Part shown: piece after piece, positions 33,159-41,678 of the stretch
Layout of the letters: each line of letters begins with the position of its first letter
How positions within the stretch are numbered: the first letter of the stretch is position 1
Assembly: GCA_002440745.1 (NCBI GenBank)
Contig: DJVB01000028.1
Coordinates: forward strand, 1-64,000
Reading direction: 5' to 3'
DNA from: Bacteroidales bacterium UBA6267
Lineage (GTDB): Bacteria > Bacteroidota > Bacteroidia > Bacteroidales > UBA1556
Length of the DNA: 64,000 nt
Notes under the pieces: model-generated
Database searches by the model: none
What the model was told of the DNA's origin: nothing
Seen by the model: only the letters and a program-made list of their open reading frames with translations
Translations under genes and position numbers: made by a program

Positions 33159-34298
33159 ATGGATCGAAATATTATTCATTTGGATTTGGATACCTTCTTT
33201 GTGTCGGTTGAACGGTTGTTAAACAGCAGGTTGAATGGATTGCCTGTGATAATTGGCGGGCTGAGCGATAGGGGAGTGGTGGCAGGTTGTAGTTATGAAA
33301 CTCGCCGTTTTGGAGTACATTCGGGAATGCCAATGAAGATGGCCAAGTCTTTATGTTCGGATGCGATTTTTATTCGTGGTGATATGGATTCGTATTCCAA
33401 ATATTCACGTTTGGTGACGGATATTGTTGCCGAAAGCGCACCGCTCTACGAGAAAGCGTCTATTGATGAGCATTATATCGACATGACAGGAATGGATCGG
33501 TTTCATAATACGCGCAAATGGGCTCATGAGTTGCGCGAGAAAATTATCCGCGAGTCGGGTTTACCTATTTCGTTGGGGCTTTCGGTCAATAAGATTGTTT
33601 CAAAAATTGCTACTGGTGAGGCAAAACCCAATGGAGAACGCGTTGTGGATTTGCCTCAGATACACGATTTTTTAGATCCTTTGAGTGTTTCTAAGATTCC
33701 GATGCTTGGCAAGGAAACGGCACGAAAACTTATGCGTATGGGCGTTTTTGATATTCGAACCTTGCGATTGATGCCTCAGGAAATGTTGGGATTTGTTTTT
33801 GGGCAGAATGGCGATTTGCTTTGGAAAAGGGCTAATGGCATCGATCATTCTCCGGTGATTCAGTACTCCGAGTCAAAATCTATCAGCACCGAAACTACCT
33901 TTGAAACGGATACCACTGACGTGGAAATGTTGCGGGCTGTTCTTATTTCAATGACGGAAAAGATTGCTTTTCAAATGCGTAAAAAACAGAAACTTACGGG
34001 TGTGGTTACGGTGAAGATCCGCTATTCCGATTTCGATACTCACACCATGCAGAAGCGGGTTTCTTACACCTCTTTCGATCATATTCTTATAAAAACTTCC
34101 TTGGATTTGTTTCAGCGTTTGTACTCGCGGCGCGTGTTGGTTCGATTGATAGGAGTTAAGTTTTCGGGATTGATAAACGGGGTTCAGCAACTGAATATGT
34201 TTGAAGATTCGGACGAAATGGTGAATTTGTACCAAGCTATGGATCGTATCCGAATTCGCTTTGGGGCGAAAGCTGTGCGGAGGGCTATTAATGGTTGA
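33159..34298 (+). CDS. dinB: DNA polymerase IV (Y-family)
   Basis: 379-residue translesion polymerase. The palm motif is HLDLDTFFVSVE (Asp9) and the second catalytic pair is Asp103-Glu104 in SIDEHYIDMTG. His replaces the usual small or aromatic residue of SIDExYxD. The finger motif CSYETRRFGVHSGMPM, the thumb HhH KIPMLGKETARKLMRMGV and the little-finger domain from about 235 are present. I do not recognise a clamp-binding tail, although QQLNMF near residue 346 resembles a QxxLxLF beta-clamp motif. It is divergent from an S24 repressor and likely damage-induced. Confidence 0.95.
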   Translation: MDRNIIHLDLDTFFVSVERLLNSRLNGLPVIIGGLSDRGVVAGCSYETRRFGVHSGMPMKMAKSLCSDAIFIRGDMDSYSKYSRLVTDIVAESAPLYEKASIDEHYIDMTGMDRFHNTRKWAHELREKIIRESGLPISLGLSVNKIVSKIATGEAKPNGERVVDLPQIHDFLDPLSVSKIPMLGKETARKLMRMGVFDIRTLRLMPQEMLGFVFGQNGDLLWKRANGIDHSPVIQYSESKSISTETTFETDTTDVEMLRAVLISMTEKIAFQMRKKQKLTGVVTVKIRYSDFDTHTMQKRVSYTSFDHILIKTSLDLFQRLYSRRVLVRLIGVKFSGLINGVQQLNMFEDSDEMVNLYQAMDRIRIRFGAKAVRRAING

Positions 34299-34301
34299 TT
34301 T

Positions 34302-35018
34302 TTACGGTTGAAGACTGTTGTCGATTTGGATGGTAGGCTCAACTTCATCGCTATATTTTATAGAGAGGCGAAATTGCATTCTCTGATTGAATTTTTTCCA
34401 CTCTTCTTCATCCAAATCACAAATGTTTTTTCCGAAAAGTCCGTAGCTAAGGGTCTGAGATGTTTGGTGATAGCCCTTTAACACTTCGCCAATGATGTCG
34501 TTTAAGTCGCTGATGGGTCGATTCAGTTCGGTGATAAGCCAAATGCCATTTCCGGTAGGATATTCACTAAAACCTTCCCTTCTTCCATAGTTTAAATATT
34601 GATAAGTAATATAGGTTGTTATGCTATCAAGTGGCACTCGCTTGCCTTCGATAAGGATATTATTACCGTCAAGATTTATTTCTAAAATGCTGTTTAAGTC
34701 ATATTCTATCCTTTCAAGGTCGCATGGGACCGGCTCTAATAAAACAGGAATGGCTCCCCAACGGGATGATGATGAAATTTTGTTTTTCTGGAAATTGAAA
34801 TAAAAAGCTGGTAGCAGAGTATCTCTCCCCACACAATAGCTGTTGTGTAGGTAGGATAGGGTACTTTTAACAGAAGAAAGACTGTCGAAAGGAATTGGTT
34901 TGACTAAATAATTCGATGTAAAAAGACTGTTCTCTCGTGAACATTTATAGGGCTTACATCCACTGATTATCAGAGTTGTTGCGAAAAAAGTTACCAATGC
35001 AATTCTTAAAAAATTCAT
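34302..35018 (-). CDS. Lipoprotein of unknown function
   Basis: 238 residues from MNFLRIAL at 35018, with the lipobox TTLIISGC (Cys21). The mature region includes SRWGAIPVLLEPVPCDL and LDEEEWKKFNQRMQF. No known domain is recognised. A longer start at 35054 would overlap the hldE kinase gene and bury the signal peptide, so I prefer 35018. That leaves a 10-bp gap to the upstream gene, suggesting the two form an operon. Confidence 0.7.
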   Translation of the reverse strand: MNFLRIALVTFFATTLIISGCKPYKCSRENSLFTSNYLVKPIPFDSLSSVKSTLSYLHNSYCVGRDTLLPAFYFNFQKNKISSSSRWGAIPVLLEPVPCDLERIEYDLNSILEINLDGNNILIEGKRVPLDSITTYITYQYLNYGRREGFSEYPTGNGIWLITELNRPISDLNDIIGEVLKGYHQTSQTLSYGLFGKNICDLDEEEWKKFNQRMQFRLSIKYSDEVEPTIQIDNSLQP

Positions 35019-35028
35019 AGGGGCAGTT

Positions 35029-36012
35029 TTAAGAGAGTTCGTTAATGAGTTCATCCTTACCTATAGGCACAACGCCTACTTTTTCGCAAACTAATCCGCC
35101 GGCAATATTGGCCAGATAAGCCGATTCTTCCATGCTGAGGCCATGCGAAAGTGCAAGTGTGATAGTGCTAATCACTGTGTCGCCGGCACCCGATACATCA
35201 GCAATATTACGAACTACTGCCGGAATATGATGCCACTCCTTTTTATTGCAAATCAACATGCCATTTTCGCTGAGTGTTACAAGCATCATTTTTAGTTTTT
35301 TGTTGCGAAGATATTCTTGGGATATTTGGGCAATTTGTTCAAAATTATTGGAGCTTAACTCAATATTAAGTCCTTCTTGCAATTCCTTGAAATTGGGTTT
35401 GAAAAGTGTAATATGTTGATAGGATGCAAAATTGTTTTTCTTAGGATCGGCAGTTACCGGAATTTTTCGCCGTTTGGCTTCAGAGGCTATAAGTTCAATA
35501 ATGTAGGAATCTAAACAGCCTTTATCATAATCTTCGATAATAATCGCATCCACAGGGGTTTGGTCTAGAATGTCAATAATCTTTACGGATAGATTAATTT
35601 GCTCTTCGGCTGTAAGTTTTTCAACTGACTCTTCGTCAACACGAAGCATCTGCGTGTTATTGCCGATAATCCGAAATTTGGTTGTCGTTGGGCGATTGCG
35701 ACTTCTGATAATGCCTTGCGGATTCATTTTGAGGTCGTTAAGCAGTTGAAGGAAATCATCGCCTTTATTGTCATCTCCAATTACGGAGCAAAGAATGGGA
35801 TTAGCACCAAGGGTTTTGATATTTAAGGCGACGTTTGCCGCTCCTCCCAAACGATTATATCGGTTTTTTACTGTTACTACCGGCACCGGGGCTTCAGGCG
35901 AAATTCGATCGACCTTTCCTATTATATAGGCATCAATCATTACATCACCTATTACTAGAATGTTTTTTTCTTCAAAATTATTTATCGCTTCTTTAAGTCG
36001 GTTATAATCCAC
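35029..36012 (-). CDS. hldA: D-glycero-beta-D-manno-heptose-7-phosphate kinase (PfkB family)
   Basis: 327 residues of the kinase half of HldE (RfaE domain I). Phosphorylates heptose 7-phosphate at C1 for ADP-heptose synthesis used in LPS cores and in protein or S-layer glycans. Motifs are VIGDVMIDAYIIGKVDRISP, GGAANVALNIKTLGA (PfkB signature 1) and DVSGAGDTVIS (signature 2 with the catalytic Asp). The adenylyltransferase domain is absent, so hldB or hldC must lie elsewhere. It has a -7 box at 36076-36083 and is followed by a lipoprotein gene. Confidence 0.88.
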   Translation of the reverse strand: MDYNRLKEAINNFEEKNILVIGDVMIDAYIIGKVDRISPEAPVPVVTVKNRYNRLGGAANVALNIKTLGANPILCSVIGDDNKGDDFLQLLNDLKMNPQGIIRSRNRPTTTKFRIIGNNTQMLRVDEESVEKLTAEEQINLSVKIIDILDQTPVDAIIIEDYDKGCLDSYIIELIASEAKRRKIPVTADPKKNNFASYQHITLFKPNFKELQEGLNIELSSNNFEQIAQISQEYLRNKKLKMMLVTLSENGMLICNKKEWHHIPAVVRNIADVSGAGDTVISTITLALSHGLSMEESAYLANIAGGLVCEKVGVVPIGKDELINELS

Positions 36013-36075
36013 AATGCTGTTTTTAGTTGTTATTCAGTCATTTCTTCGAAAGTGTTTCTATTTCACTTTACTGTG

Positions 36076-36083
36076 CAAAATTA
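36076..36083 (-). promoter_or_regulatory. Candidate -7 box of heptose kinase operon
   Basis: CAAAATTA on the plus strand reads TAATTTTG on the coding strand, about 64 nt before the start codon. No convincing -33 element. Confidence 0.4.
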
Positions 36084-36134
36084 GTAAAACCTTGCTTTAA
36101 TTGGTATAAGTTAATTCGGTGGGGTTTGAAAAAA

Positions 36135-36175
36135 CAAAATCCGTTGAAAAATTAGTTTTCTATCAACGGATTTTG
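36135..36175 (-). terminator. Intrinsic terminator of the DUF2147 gene
   Basis: CAAAATCCGTTGA (36135-36147) and TCAACGGATTTTG (36163-36175) form a perfect 13-bp stem. On the minus strand it is followed by U-rich sequence (A-rich 36129-36139). The loop itself can pair AAAA with TTTT. Confidence 0.88.
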
Positions 36176-36194
36176 AAGGATTTTATGGATTGGA

Positions 36195-36635
36195 TTAATT
36201 CAATCTATGCCAGGTTTGAGTACGATATAAAAAGGAAATATATCCTCTAACATACAGTTTATTAGGGTTTTCCGAATCTAACCAAACCTTGCAATCATAT
36301 ATCTTGCCATTTGCCGGGTCAAGTATTGCATCGTCGGCATACCACTCGTTACCGTCTTTTTCTAAACCGGTAATGATTTCCATTCCGATTATTTTTTTTC
36401 CTTTTCGGTAATCGGTGCATTCCGTACAAGTCGGATCCTGATCTTCACTTGGTGTGCGATAAAGCTTGATGATTTTGCCATAAAGTTTACCGTCACTTTT
36501 TTTGTAAATCTGTACAACAGATTTTGGTTTACCGGTTTCGTCGTCAATAGTTTTCCATTGTCCTTCAATGGGCTTGGAAGTAGGCCCCGAAACAAAGAGT
36601 AATGCTGAAATAATGCTTAAAAAGATGAGCTTCAT
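36195..36635 (-). CDS. DUF2147 secreted protein
   Basis: 146 residues. Signal peptide MKLIFLSIISALLFVSG, then a DUF2147 domain: IEGQWKTIDDETGKPKSVVQIY, DPTCTECTDYRKGKKIIGMEI, LDPANGKIYDC and VRGYIS-FLYRTQTWHRLN at the end. Function of the family is unknown and it lies in the periplasm. It could be co-transcribed with the PspC-like gene 54 bp upstream. A strong terminator follows. Confidence 0.88.
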   Translation of the reverse strand: MKLIFLSIISALLFVSGPTSKPIEGQWKTIDDETGKPKSVVQIYKKSDGKLYGKIIKLYRTPSEDQDPTCTECTDYRKGKKIIGMEIITGLEKDGNEWYADDAILDPANGKIYDCKVWLDSENPNKLYVRGYISFLYRTQTWHRLN

Positions 36636-36689
36636 AGTATTGATTTTAATGTTTGTTTGAAATATTTATTGTTTGTTAGTCTTGCTTAA

Positions 36690-37082
36690 TCATCTCTTAC
36701 TTAAACCTTTAATAAGTAATAACACGCCGATAACTATTAGACTCCAAGGCCAAATATCCCGAAAATCGATTTCAGGAAAATATCGTGTGATGAGAAATAA
36801 TGCGCCGATAGTTATGAGTAATACTCCGGCAATGATATTTCCACTGTCCGATTTTTTGGGTGTGGGTTCGTGTTGTTTTTCCATATCTGTATAGTTTTGG
36901 TTGTTAGTTTCCGGAATGGCAATCCACATTATAATATAAATAAGAATTCCACCTCCTGTGAAGAACAATATAATGAAAATCAGTCGGATAATCCATGAGT
37001 CAATATTTAGAAAATCTCCAAATCCTGCAGCAACTCCCCCGATGATTCCACTTTTGCTATTCCTTCTTAGGTATTGATTCAT
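36690..37082 (-). CDS. PspC-domain membrane protein
   Basis: 130 residues. The N-terminal PspC domain (1-60) shows LRRNSKSGIIGGVAAGFGDFL followed by a helix IIRLIFIILFFTGGGILIYIIMW and IAIPE. After a polar linker (65-85), two more hydrophobic helices (NIIAGVLLITIGALFLI and IWPWSLIVIGVLLLI) resemble the DUF5668/LiaF-TM type. It probably senses envelope stress. A TATTTTTG box lies 23 nt before the start (37113-37106). The DUF2147 gene follows. Confidence 0.85.
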   Translation of the reverse strand: MNQYLRRNSKSGIIGGVAAGFGDFLNIDSWIIRLIFIILFFTGGGILIYIIMWIAIPETNNQNYTDMEKQHEPTPKKSDSGNIIAGVLLITIGALFLITRYFPEIDFRDIWPWSLIVIGVLLLIKGLSKR

Positions 37083-37105
37083 GTATATTACTGTAGATTA
37101 ATGGA

Positions 37106-37113
37106 CAAAAATA
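37106..37113 (-). promoter_or_regulatory. Candidate -7 box of PspC gene
   Basis: CAAAAATA on the plus strand reads TATTTTTG on the coding strand, 23 nt before the start at 37082. No -33 TTG at usual spacing. Confidence 0.4.
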
Positions 37114-37240
37114 GTTTTTTTTAGAATTGTGGCTTAGTTTTTTTTTGCAGCTCATTTTCAATCTAAGGTATCGATATTAAAAAATACTCTATTAATGGAT
37201 GTTTTGTGTAGAATAAAGTTAATGAATATTTTGTGACTGT

Positions 37241-38710
37241 TTATTCAGCTTGAGTTTTTTGCGAGATTCGATAAATCTTTAAGCCTGATTGCGGATAGTG
37301 ATTAATCAATTCTACTCGATCATACTTAGCTTCAATATCCAAATCTTCATTTCTAACTGTTATCAAATATTCGAAATTGGGATATAAGTCTAAATCCAAT
37401 TCTTTGTTGTCCTGTGGAATCATCTTGATATTTAGGTCGTATTCGTCTGGGTAAAAATAATAATAGTGATTTATCCAAATAGCATAAAAAAACTTGCAGC
37501 TCAATATCTTAGCGTTTTCATTTTTATCCTTTTTTAAGATTTGTTTCATGTCGTTTAACGACTTTTTAATTTCAGATTGTTTGAATGAATCGAAAGATGA
37601 GGTTAGATTAAGTGTGTTTATAAAAAGTAGAATCGCTGCAATGAAAATTCCAAGACTTGGAATTATCTTAAAAATTTCATTAGTTTTAATTTTTTCCACA
37701 AAGAAAATTATAGCAAAAGAAATGGATAGAAAAAGTGCTAAAGCTGTACGTCCTAACGGAAAAGGTGTCTCGAATAGAAAGAAAACGAGGTTGGCAATTA
37801 TGAACTGAAATAAGAAAAGAAAACTAAAAAACATGATATGGATGTTTTTTATAATTATACCAACGATGGCAATAAAAAGTAGAGCTATGAAAAATAGGAC
37901 TGACGAAAGGCTAAAGATTCCATTATTATTTATGGATTCTTCAAATTTCATAAAATAGATTATACTATCTAAAGTGTTGGTAAAGAAGGAATAATCGCCG
38001 CCAAATCTCAAATCGTTAGATAGAATTTTTATCATTAGAAGATTGGTGATAGTTACCACACTTGTAATTGCAATTAGGATAAAAACTATGATATATTTTT
38101 TCTGAAAAAACTGCTTTAAGTCCTTGTTGTTGAAATAGATATACAGGAGTAAGAATCCGACCATTCCACAAAATTGAAAAAAGGCAGTATAGTTGGAGGC
38201 TACGGCTGCAATACCAAGGAAAATAGCGATTTTTAGGTTTTTAAATTCCGGTTTTTCTTGATTCAAAACTTTGTAAGAGAAAAAAAACGCTCCTGTCAAA
38301 AAGGAAAGGCTCATGGCGTAACCTCTTGCTATCGAGAAGTATTCGAGTGTGAAATGGTTAGCTATTAGGAAAGTAAGTAATAAAAATCTGGCGCCGACAG
38401 ATTTCAATTCTCTGTAAAACCAAAACAGGAACAGGGTGTAAACCGGAAACATTATCACAGAGTGAATCCGCAACATCCACGGCTGAATTCCTAAAGTTAC
38501 AGAAAAGAGTTTCATGAAAATGGAATTTATCCAATGAGTGTTCGCTGTCCCGGCCATAGCCCTCAGATAATTTGTGTCAACAAGTAAAAGGCTATAGGCT
38601 TCATCATGAGTTATATCCATTAGATATGCCTTCAGAATGATATAAACGAATGCTAAAGCTGCCGTTATCCAGAAGATGTATCTTGTAAGAGTCTCAAATT
38701 TATTATTCAT
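37241..38710 (-). CDS. GT39-like polytopic glycosyltransferase
   Basis: 489 residues with about eleven hydrophobic helices from residue 12 to 370 and a soluble tail. The first periplasmic loop has DITHDEAYSLLL, with the acidic pair (Asp-Glu) at the place of the ArnT/PMT catalytic residue. It is followed by ANTHWINSIFMK, a typical GT39 context. It probably transfers sugar from a polyprenyl-phosphate donor onto an envelope acceptor. It stands alone. It is one of three such membrane proteins in the window, which are not obviously recent duplicates. Confidence 0.78.
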   Translation of the reverse strand: MNNKFETLTRYIFWITAALAFVYIILKAYLMDITHDEAYSLLLVDTNYLRAMAGTANTHWINSIFMKLFSVTLGIQPWMLRIHSVIMFPVYTLFLFWFYRELKSVGARFLLLTFLIANHFTLEYFSIARGYAMSLSFLTGAFFFSYKVLNQEKPEFKNLKIAIFLGIAAVASNYTAFFQFCGMVGFLLLYIYFNNKDLKQFFQKKYIIVFILIAITSVVTITNLLMIKILSNDLRFGGDYSFFTNTLDSIIYFMKFEESINNNGIFSLSSVLFFIALLFIAIVGIIIKNIHIMFFSFLFLFQFIIANLVFFLFETPFPLGRTALALFLSISFAIIFFVEKIKTNEIFKIIPSLGIFIAAILLFINTLNLTSSFDSFKQSEIKKSLNDMKQILKKDKNENAKILSCKFFYAIWINHYYYFYPDEYDLNIKMIPQDNKELDLDLYPNFEYLITVRNEDLDIEAKYDRVELINHYPQSGLKIYRISQKTQAE

Positions 38711-39243
38711 AAAATATTGATATTTAGATAAATAATTCTAATTCATATATGTGGCAATTAGACTTTATGTCTTTCTTGTATAAACGTGTAAGACTTGTTA
38801 ATTAATGTTTTTGGTCATTCCTTTCAGATAAAACAAACTCAAAAAAACTAATTTCAATCGACATCAAAAATAGAAAACATTCCCATAGATTAACTTATCG
38901 CCTGCAAAAATCTTCTTTCTAATTTTGAGAATATAATTAACAGCCTCATCTGTTCATAGTTTTGCTTGTAAATGCATTGTTCGATACTTATTATGATTCT
39001 TTATCAAAATCAAATAGTGATGACAATGATAATAGGTGTTATTTACGTGTCATTGATTTACTTGCATTTGACTAAAACTAAGTTATTATATGGTTTAAAA
39101 ATGAAATGTTTTTCTTTAAAATATTGACTTGAATTTTCTGCGGTTGTAAATTGCCAACCTTTTCCGGTTAATTGCTTTTATGTCATTTTCTTTTTTAAAG
39201 AAGGAAGCCGGTTTGAGTGTTTTATCAATTAAAATTTTATATA
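38711..39243. other. Long AT-rich spacer before the Hpt gene
   Basis: About 530 bp without a supported ORF between the leftward GT39-like gene and the rightward Hpt gene. A TAnnTTTG-like TAGTTTTG occurs at 38957-38964 with no gene within 270 bp. It would give a long leader or a small RNA. I see no other named element. Confidence 0.5.
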
Positions 39244-39585
39244 ATGTTAGATATCAATCAGTTTGAGTCAACTTATGGTGATTTTGGAGCCGAAATGATT
39301 TGCGAAATCATAGATATTTATTTGGCTGAGTATGATCAACGATTCGATTTGATGGCAAAGAATATTAAGGAGCTTGATTTTCAGTCACTGGGAGCTAATG
39401 CGCATAGTTTCAAAGGAGCAACGGCGGTCCTTTACGATGCAGAAGTGGCAGAGCTTGCGCGGCAATTGGAATATAAAGGTAAGGAGGCTAATGCGGATGG
39501 ATTAGATGAGTTGTTCATGAAACTGCGTCACGAGGCTGATAATTTGATAGTTCAATTGAAAGATTTGAAAAAGAAGTATTCCTAG
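39244..39585 (+). CDS. Hpt (histidine phosphotransfer) domain protein
   Basis: 113 residues starting at ATG 39244. Four-helix Hpt domain with the phospho-accepting His54 in the motif NAHSFKGATAVL, preceded by FESTYGDFGAEMICEIIDIY. It passes phosphoryl groups between receivers in a phosphorelay. A GTG at 39217 would add nine residues but is not needed. Its neighbours are a sigma-54 activator and a lone receiver. No histidine kinase is present within the window, so its donor is elsewhere. Confidence 0.88.
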   Translation: MLDINQFESTYGDFGAEMICEIIDIYLAEYDQRFDLMAKNIKELDFQSLGANAHSFKGATAVLYDAEVAELARQLEYKGKEANADGLDELFMKLRHEADNLIVQLKDLKKKYS

Positions 39586-39640
39586 ATTTTCACAAAAATT
39601 CTATTAAGGCAAAAGATTAAAATACTTCTTTTTTTATTTT
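39568..39640 (+). terminator. Intrinsic terminator overlapping the hpt stop
   Basis: AAAAAGAAGTATT (39568-39580) and AATACTTCTTTTT (39621-39633) form a perfect 13-bp inverted repeat with a 40-nt loop and a T-rich tail. The left arm lies inside the last codons of the Hpt gene. The long loop lowers confidence. Confidence 0.5.
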
Positions 39641-39685
39641 GTTGCTAAAATGGAATCGATTTTTCACATTAGCTCATTTTCAAAA

Positions 39686-41032
39686 TTACAACTCCCCATT
39701 TTTCTTCATGCGGTAAATTGTCGATTTTCCGATGTCCAACTTCTTGGCTACAAGTAAAATATTATCATCATATTTTTTAAGGAAACTATTGATAATCCTA
39801 CGGTTATACTCGTTAAGGGTAAGTTCCTCCATCATTAGATCATTCATGGTCGATGACCGCTGGAAATTTATGTCTGCTGCTTCTATTGTGTTGGAATTGG
39901 CCATCACAGCCGCTAATTCAATGATTGCTTTAAGCTCGCGAACATTTCCGGGATAGGGATATTTTAGTAACTTTTCTTGAGCTTCTTTCGACAAATTAAG
40001 CTTCTCCATCCCATTTTCCTGACAAAACTCGTTGATGAAATGTTTGGCAAGAAGGATGATGTCCGACTCACGGTCGCGCAGTGGAGGTAAAACAATAGGC
40101 AGACCTAAAAGTCTGTAATACAGGTCTTCTCTGAAATTTCCCTTGTTGACTTCCTCCATTAAATTTCGATGTGTGGCAACTATTATTCGAACATCGGTTT
40201 TGATGACTGCATTACCCCCAACTCTCGAAAATTCTCTTTCTTGAATTACCCTCAAAAGTTTGGCTTGCATATTTAAGCTCATTTCCCCGATTTCATCTAA
40301 AAATAATGTACCCTTGTCCGCTTCCTCGAATTTACCAATTCGCATTGCTTGGGCTCCGGTAAATGCTCCTTTTTCGTGACCAAACATTTCTGATTCAATG
40401 AGTTCCTCCGGTACTGCTGAAACATTTATTGTCACAAATGGTTTCTTGTTTCGTGCTGAATTATAATGTATGGCTTTGGCTACTACTTCTTTGCCTGTTC
40501 CGGTTTCTCCGGTAATCGAAACAGTAATATTGGTTTTTACTGCTTTTTCCATCAATGTAAAAACTTGCTTAATGCTTGAGCTATTGCCAATTATGCTCTT
40601 TGTGAATTCGTATTTTTTTCCTATCTCAGCACGTAAAGTTCTAATCTCATCGCGTAAGGTGAGATTTTCTTTGATGTTTTTTATTGTGTTCCAAATGCGG
40701 TTTTTGATTTCGTTATCTTTGACGATATAATCTCGTGCTCCATGTTTTAAAAGCTCAACAACAGTGCTGATATTTTCCTGACCACTTATGATAACCACAG
40801 GTAAATCAGGATTGAATTCTTGAATCTTGCCTAAGATTTCTAAGCCGCTACTATCAGGTAAAGTGTAATCTAAGGTGACAATATCCGGATTTCCGGTGCT
40901 TAAAGCCATTAAAAAATCTTTGCCGGAATTAAATGTAACTACTTCATTGTCGGGGTTTTGTGATAAGTGGTATGCAATCAGCCGACTAAACATCAGGTCA
41001 TCTTCTACAACGAAAATCTTAGTTTTACGCAT
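39686..41032 (-). CDS. Sigma-54-dependent response regulator (NtrC family)
   Basis: 448 residues. Receiver domain 1-120 with Asp55 in TLDYTLPDSSG. A linker leads to the AAA+ domain (about 145-380) with Walker A GETGTGKEVVAKAIH and the sigma-54 contact motif GAFTGA within MFGHEKGAFTGAQAMRIG. Walker B is GTLFLDEIGEMS. A Fis-type helix-turn-helix ends the protein (NILLVAKKLDIGKSTIYRM). It activates sigma-54 promoters on phosphorylation. A good promoter lies at 41083-41115. Target promoters and the kinase are not identified here. Confidence 0.93.
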   Translation of the reverse strand: MRKTKIFVVEDDLMFSRLIAYHLSQNPDNEVVTFNSGKDFLMALSTGNPDIVTLDYTLPDSSGLEILGKIQEFNPDLPVVIISGQENISTVVELLKHGARDYIVKDNEIKNRIWNTIKNIKENLTLRDEIRTLRAEIGKKYEFTKSIIGNSSSIKQVFTLMEKAVKTNITVSITGETGTGKEVVAKAIHYNSARNKKPFVTINVSAVPEELIESEMFGHEKGAFTGAQAMRIGKFEEADKGTLFLDEIGEMSLNMQAKLLRVIQEREFSRVGGNAVIKTDVRIIVATHRNLMEEVNKGNFREDLYYRLLGLPIVLPPLRDRESDIILLAKHFINEFCQENGMEKLNLSKEAQEKLLKYPYPGNVRELKAIIELAAVMANSNTIEAADINFQRSSTMNDLMMEELTLNEYNRRIINSFLKKYDDNILLVAKKLDIGKSTIYRMKKNGEL

Positions 41033-41082
41033 ATTTTAGAATCTTAATTATGATATTGGATTAAGGATTGATTCACAACTCC

Positions 41083-41115
41083 CAAAAGTACAATGGTTTT
41101 ATTCTTTAAAGCAAA
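41083..41115 (-). promoter_or_regulatory. Promoter of the sigma-54 activator gene
   Basis: On the coding strand TTTG (41115-41112), a 21-nt spacer and TACTTTTG (41090-41083) match the Bacteroidota consensus, 51 nt before the start codon. Confidence 0.65.
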
Positions 41116-41251
41116 TTTTTTTTGCATTTTTGGACATAAAATCCAATAATGAGAAAATGAGTGATTTAGAAATAATCTTAAATATCAGTTAATCAATGTT
41201 TTAATATTTAGGCATGGTTTTTATTTGTCCCTCCGCGACAATATACAGCCA

Positions 41252-41620
41252 ATGAAGCCATTAATATTCGTAGTTGATGATGATGTGTTTTTTATAAAAT
41301 ATATCTCATCGCTTTTAAGTAGTAATAGTTTTGACAATATTAAATCATTTTCGGATGGTGAAAACTGCATTCAAAACCTTAGTCAATATCCTGATTTGAT
41401 ATTGCTTGACCACGACATGGTAGGAATGTCGGGGAGGGAAGTCCTTAAGTACTTGCGTAATAATAATTTTAACATTCCTGTGGTGATGGTAAGTGGAAGG
41501 GAAGAGGATGAATTAATTAATGAGGTTTATAAACTTGGAGCGAAGAAATATTTCAAAAAGGATGAGTTTTTATTTAAAAACTTAAAGGAGTATTTAAAAA
41601 CCAATTTGCAAATGGTATAA
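41252..41620 (+). CDS. Single-domain response regulator (receiver)
   Basis: 122 residues from ATG 41252, where MKPLIFVVDDDVFF begins a standard receiver. The phospho-acceptor is Asp53 in LILLDHDMVGMSG. The switch Ser is in VVMVSGREED and the Lys in AKKYFKKDE. It has no output domain and could act in a phosphorelay with the nearby Hpt protein and the sigma-54 activator. A TTG at 41225 is an unlikely alternative start. It ends 10 nt before a strong terminator. Confidence 0.88.
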   Translation: MKPLIFVVDDDVFFIKYISSLLSSNSFDNIKSFSDGENCIQNLSQYPDLILLDHDMVGMSGREVLKYLRNNNFNIPVVMVSGREEDELINEVYKLGAKKYFKKDEFLFKNLKEYLKTNLQMV

Positions 41621-41630
41621 GGATTTGATA

Positions 41631-41660
41631 AAAAAAGGAGGTGTGTGCCTCCTTTTTTTT
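41631..41660. terminator. Bidirectional intrinsic terminator
   Basis: AAAAAAGGAGG (41631-41641) pairs with CCTCCTTTTTT (41648-41658) around TGTGTG, followed by T residues. A/T runs on both sides serve the receiver gene (plus) and the barrel protein gene (minus). Confidence 0.9.
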
Positions 41661-41678
41661 CTTAAAGCTAATATTTCT

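Noticed and set aside
32266..34298. Prophage remnant because of the CI-like S24 repressor
   Set aside because: No integrase, structural or lysis genes are nearby. The neighbours are host repair genes.
30897..34298. Defence system made of a nuclease and an S24 regulator
   Set aside because: Known repair and SOS-type functions explain all three genes better, and there is no target-recognition component.
34302..35054. Lipoprotein start at 35054
   Set aside because: It overlaps the heptose kinase gene by 26 bp and moves the signal peptide away from the N-terminus. 35018 gives a clean lipoprotein signal.
41225..41251. TTG start of the receiver gene at 41225
   Set aside because: ATG at 41252 begins exactly at the receiver fold.
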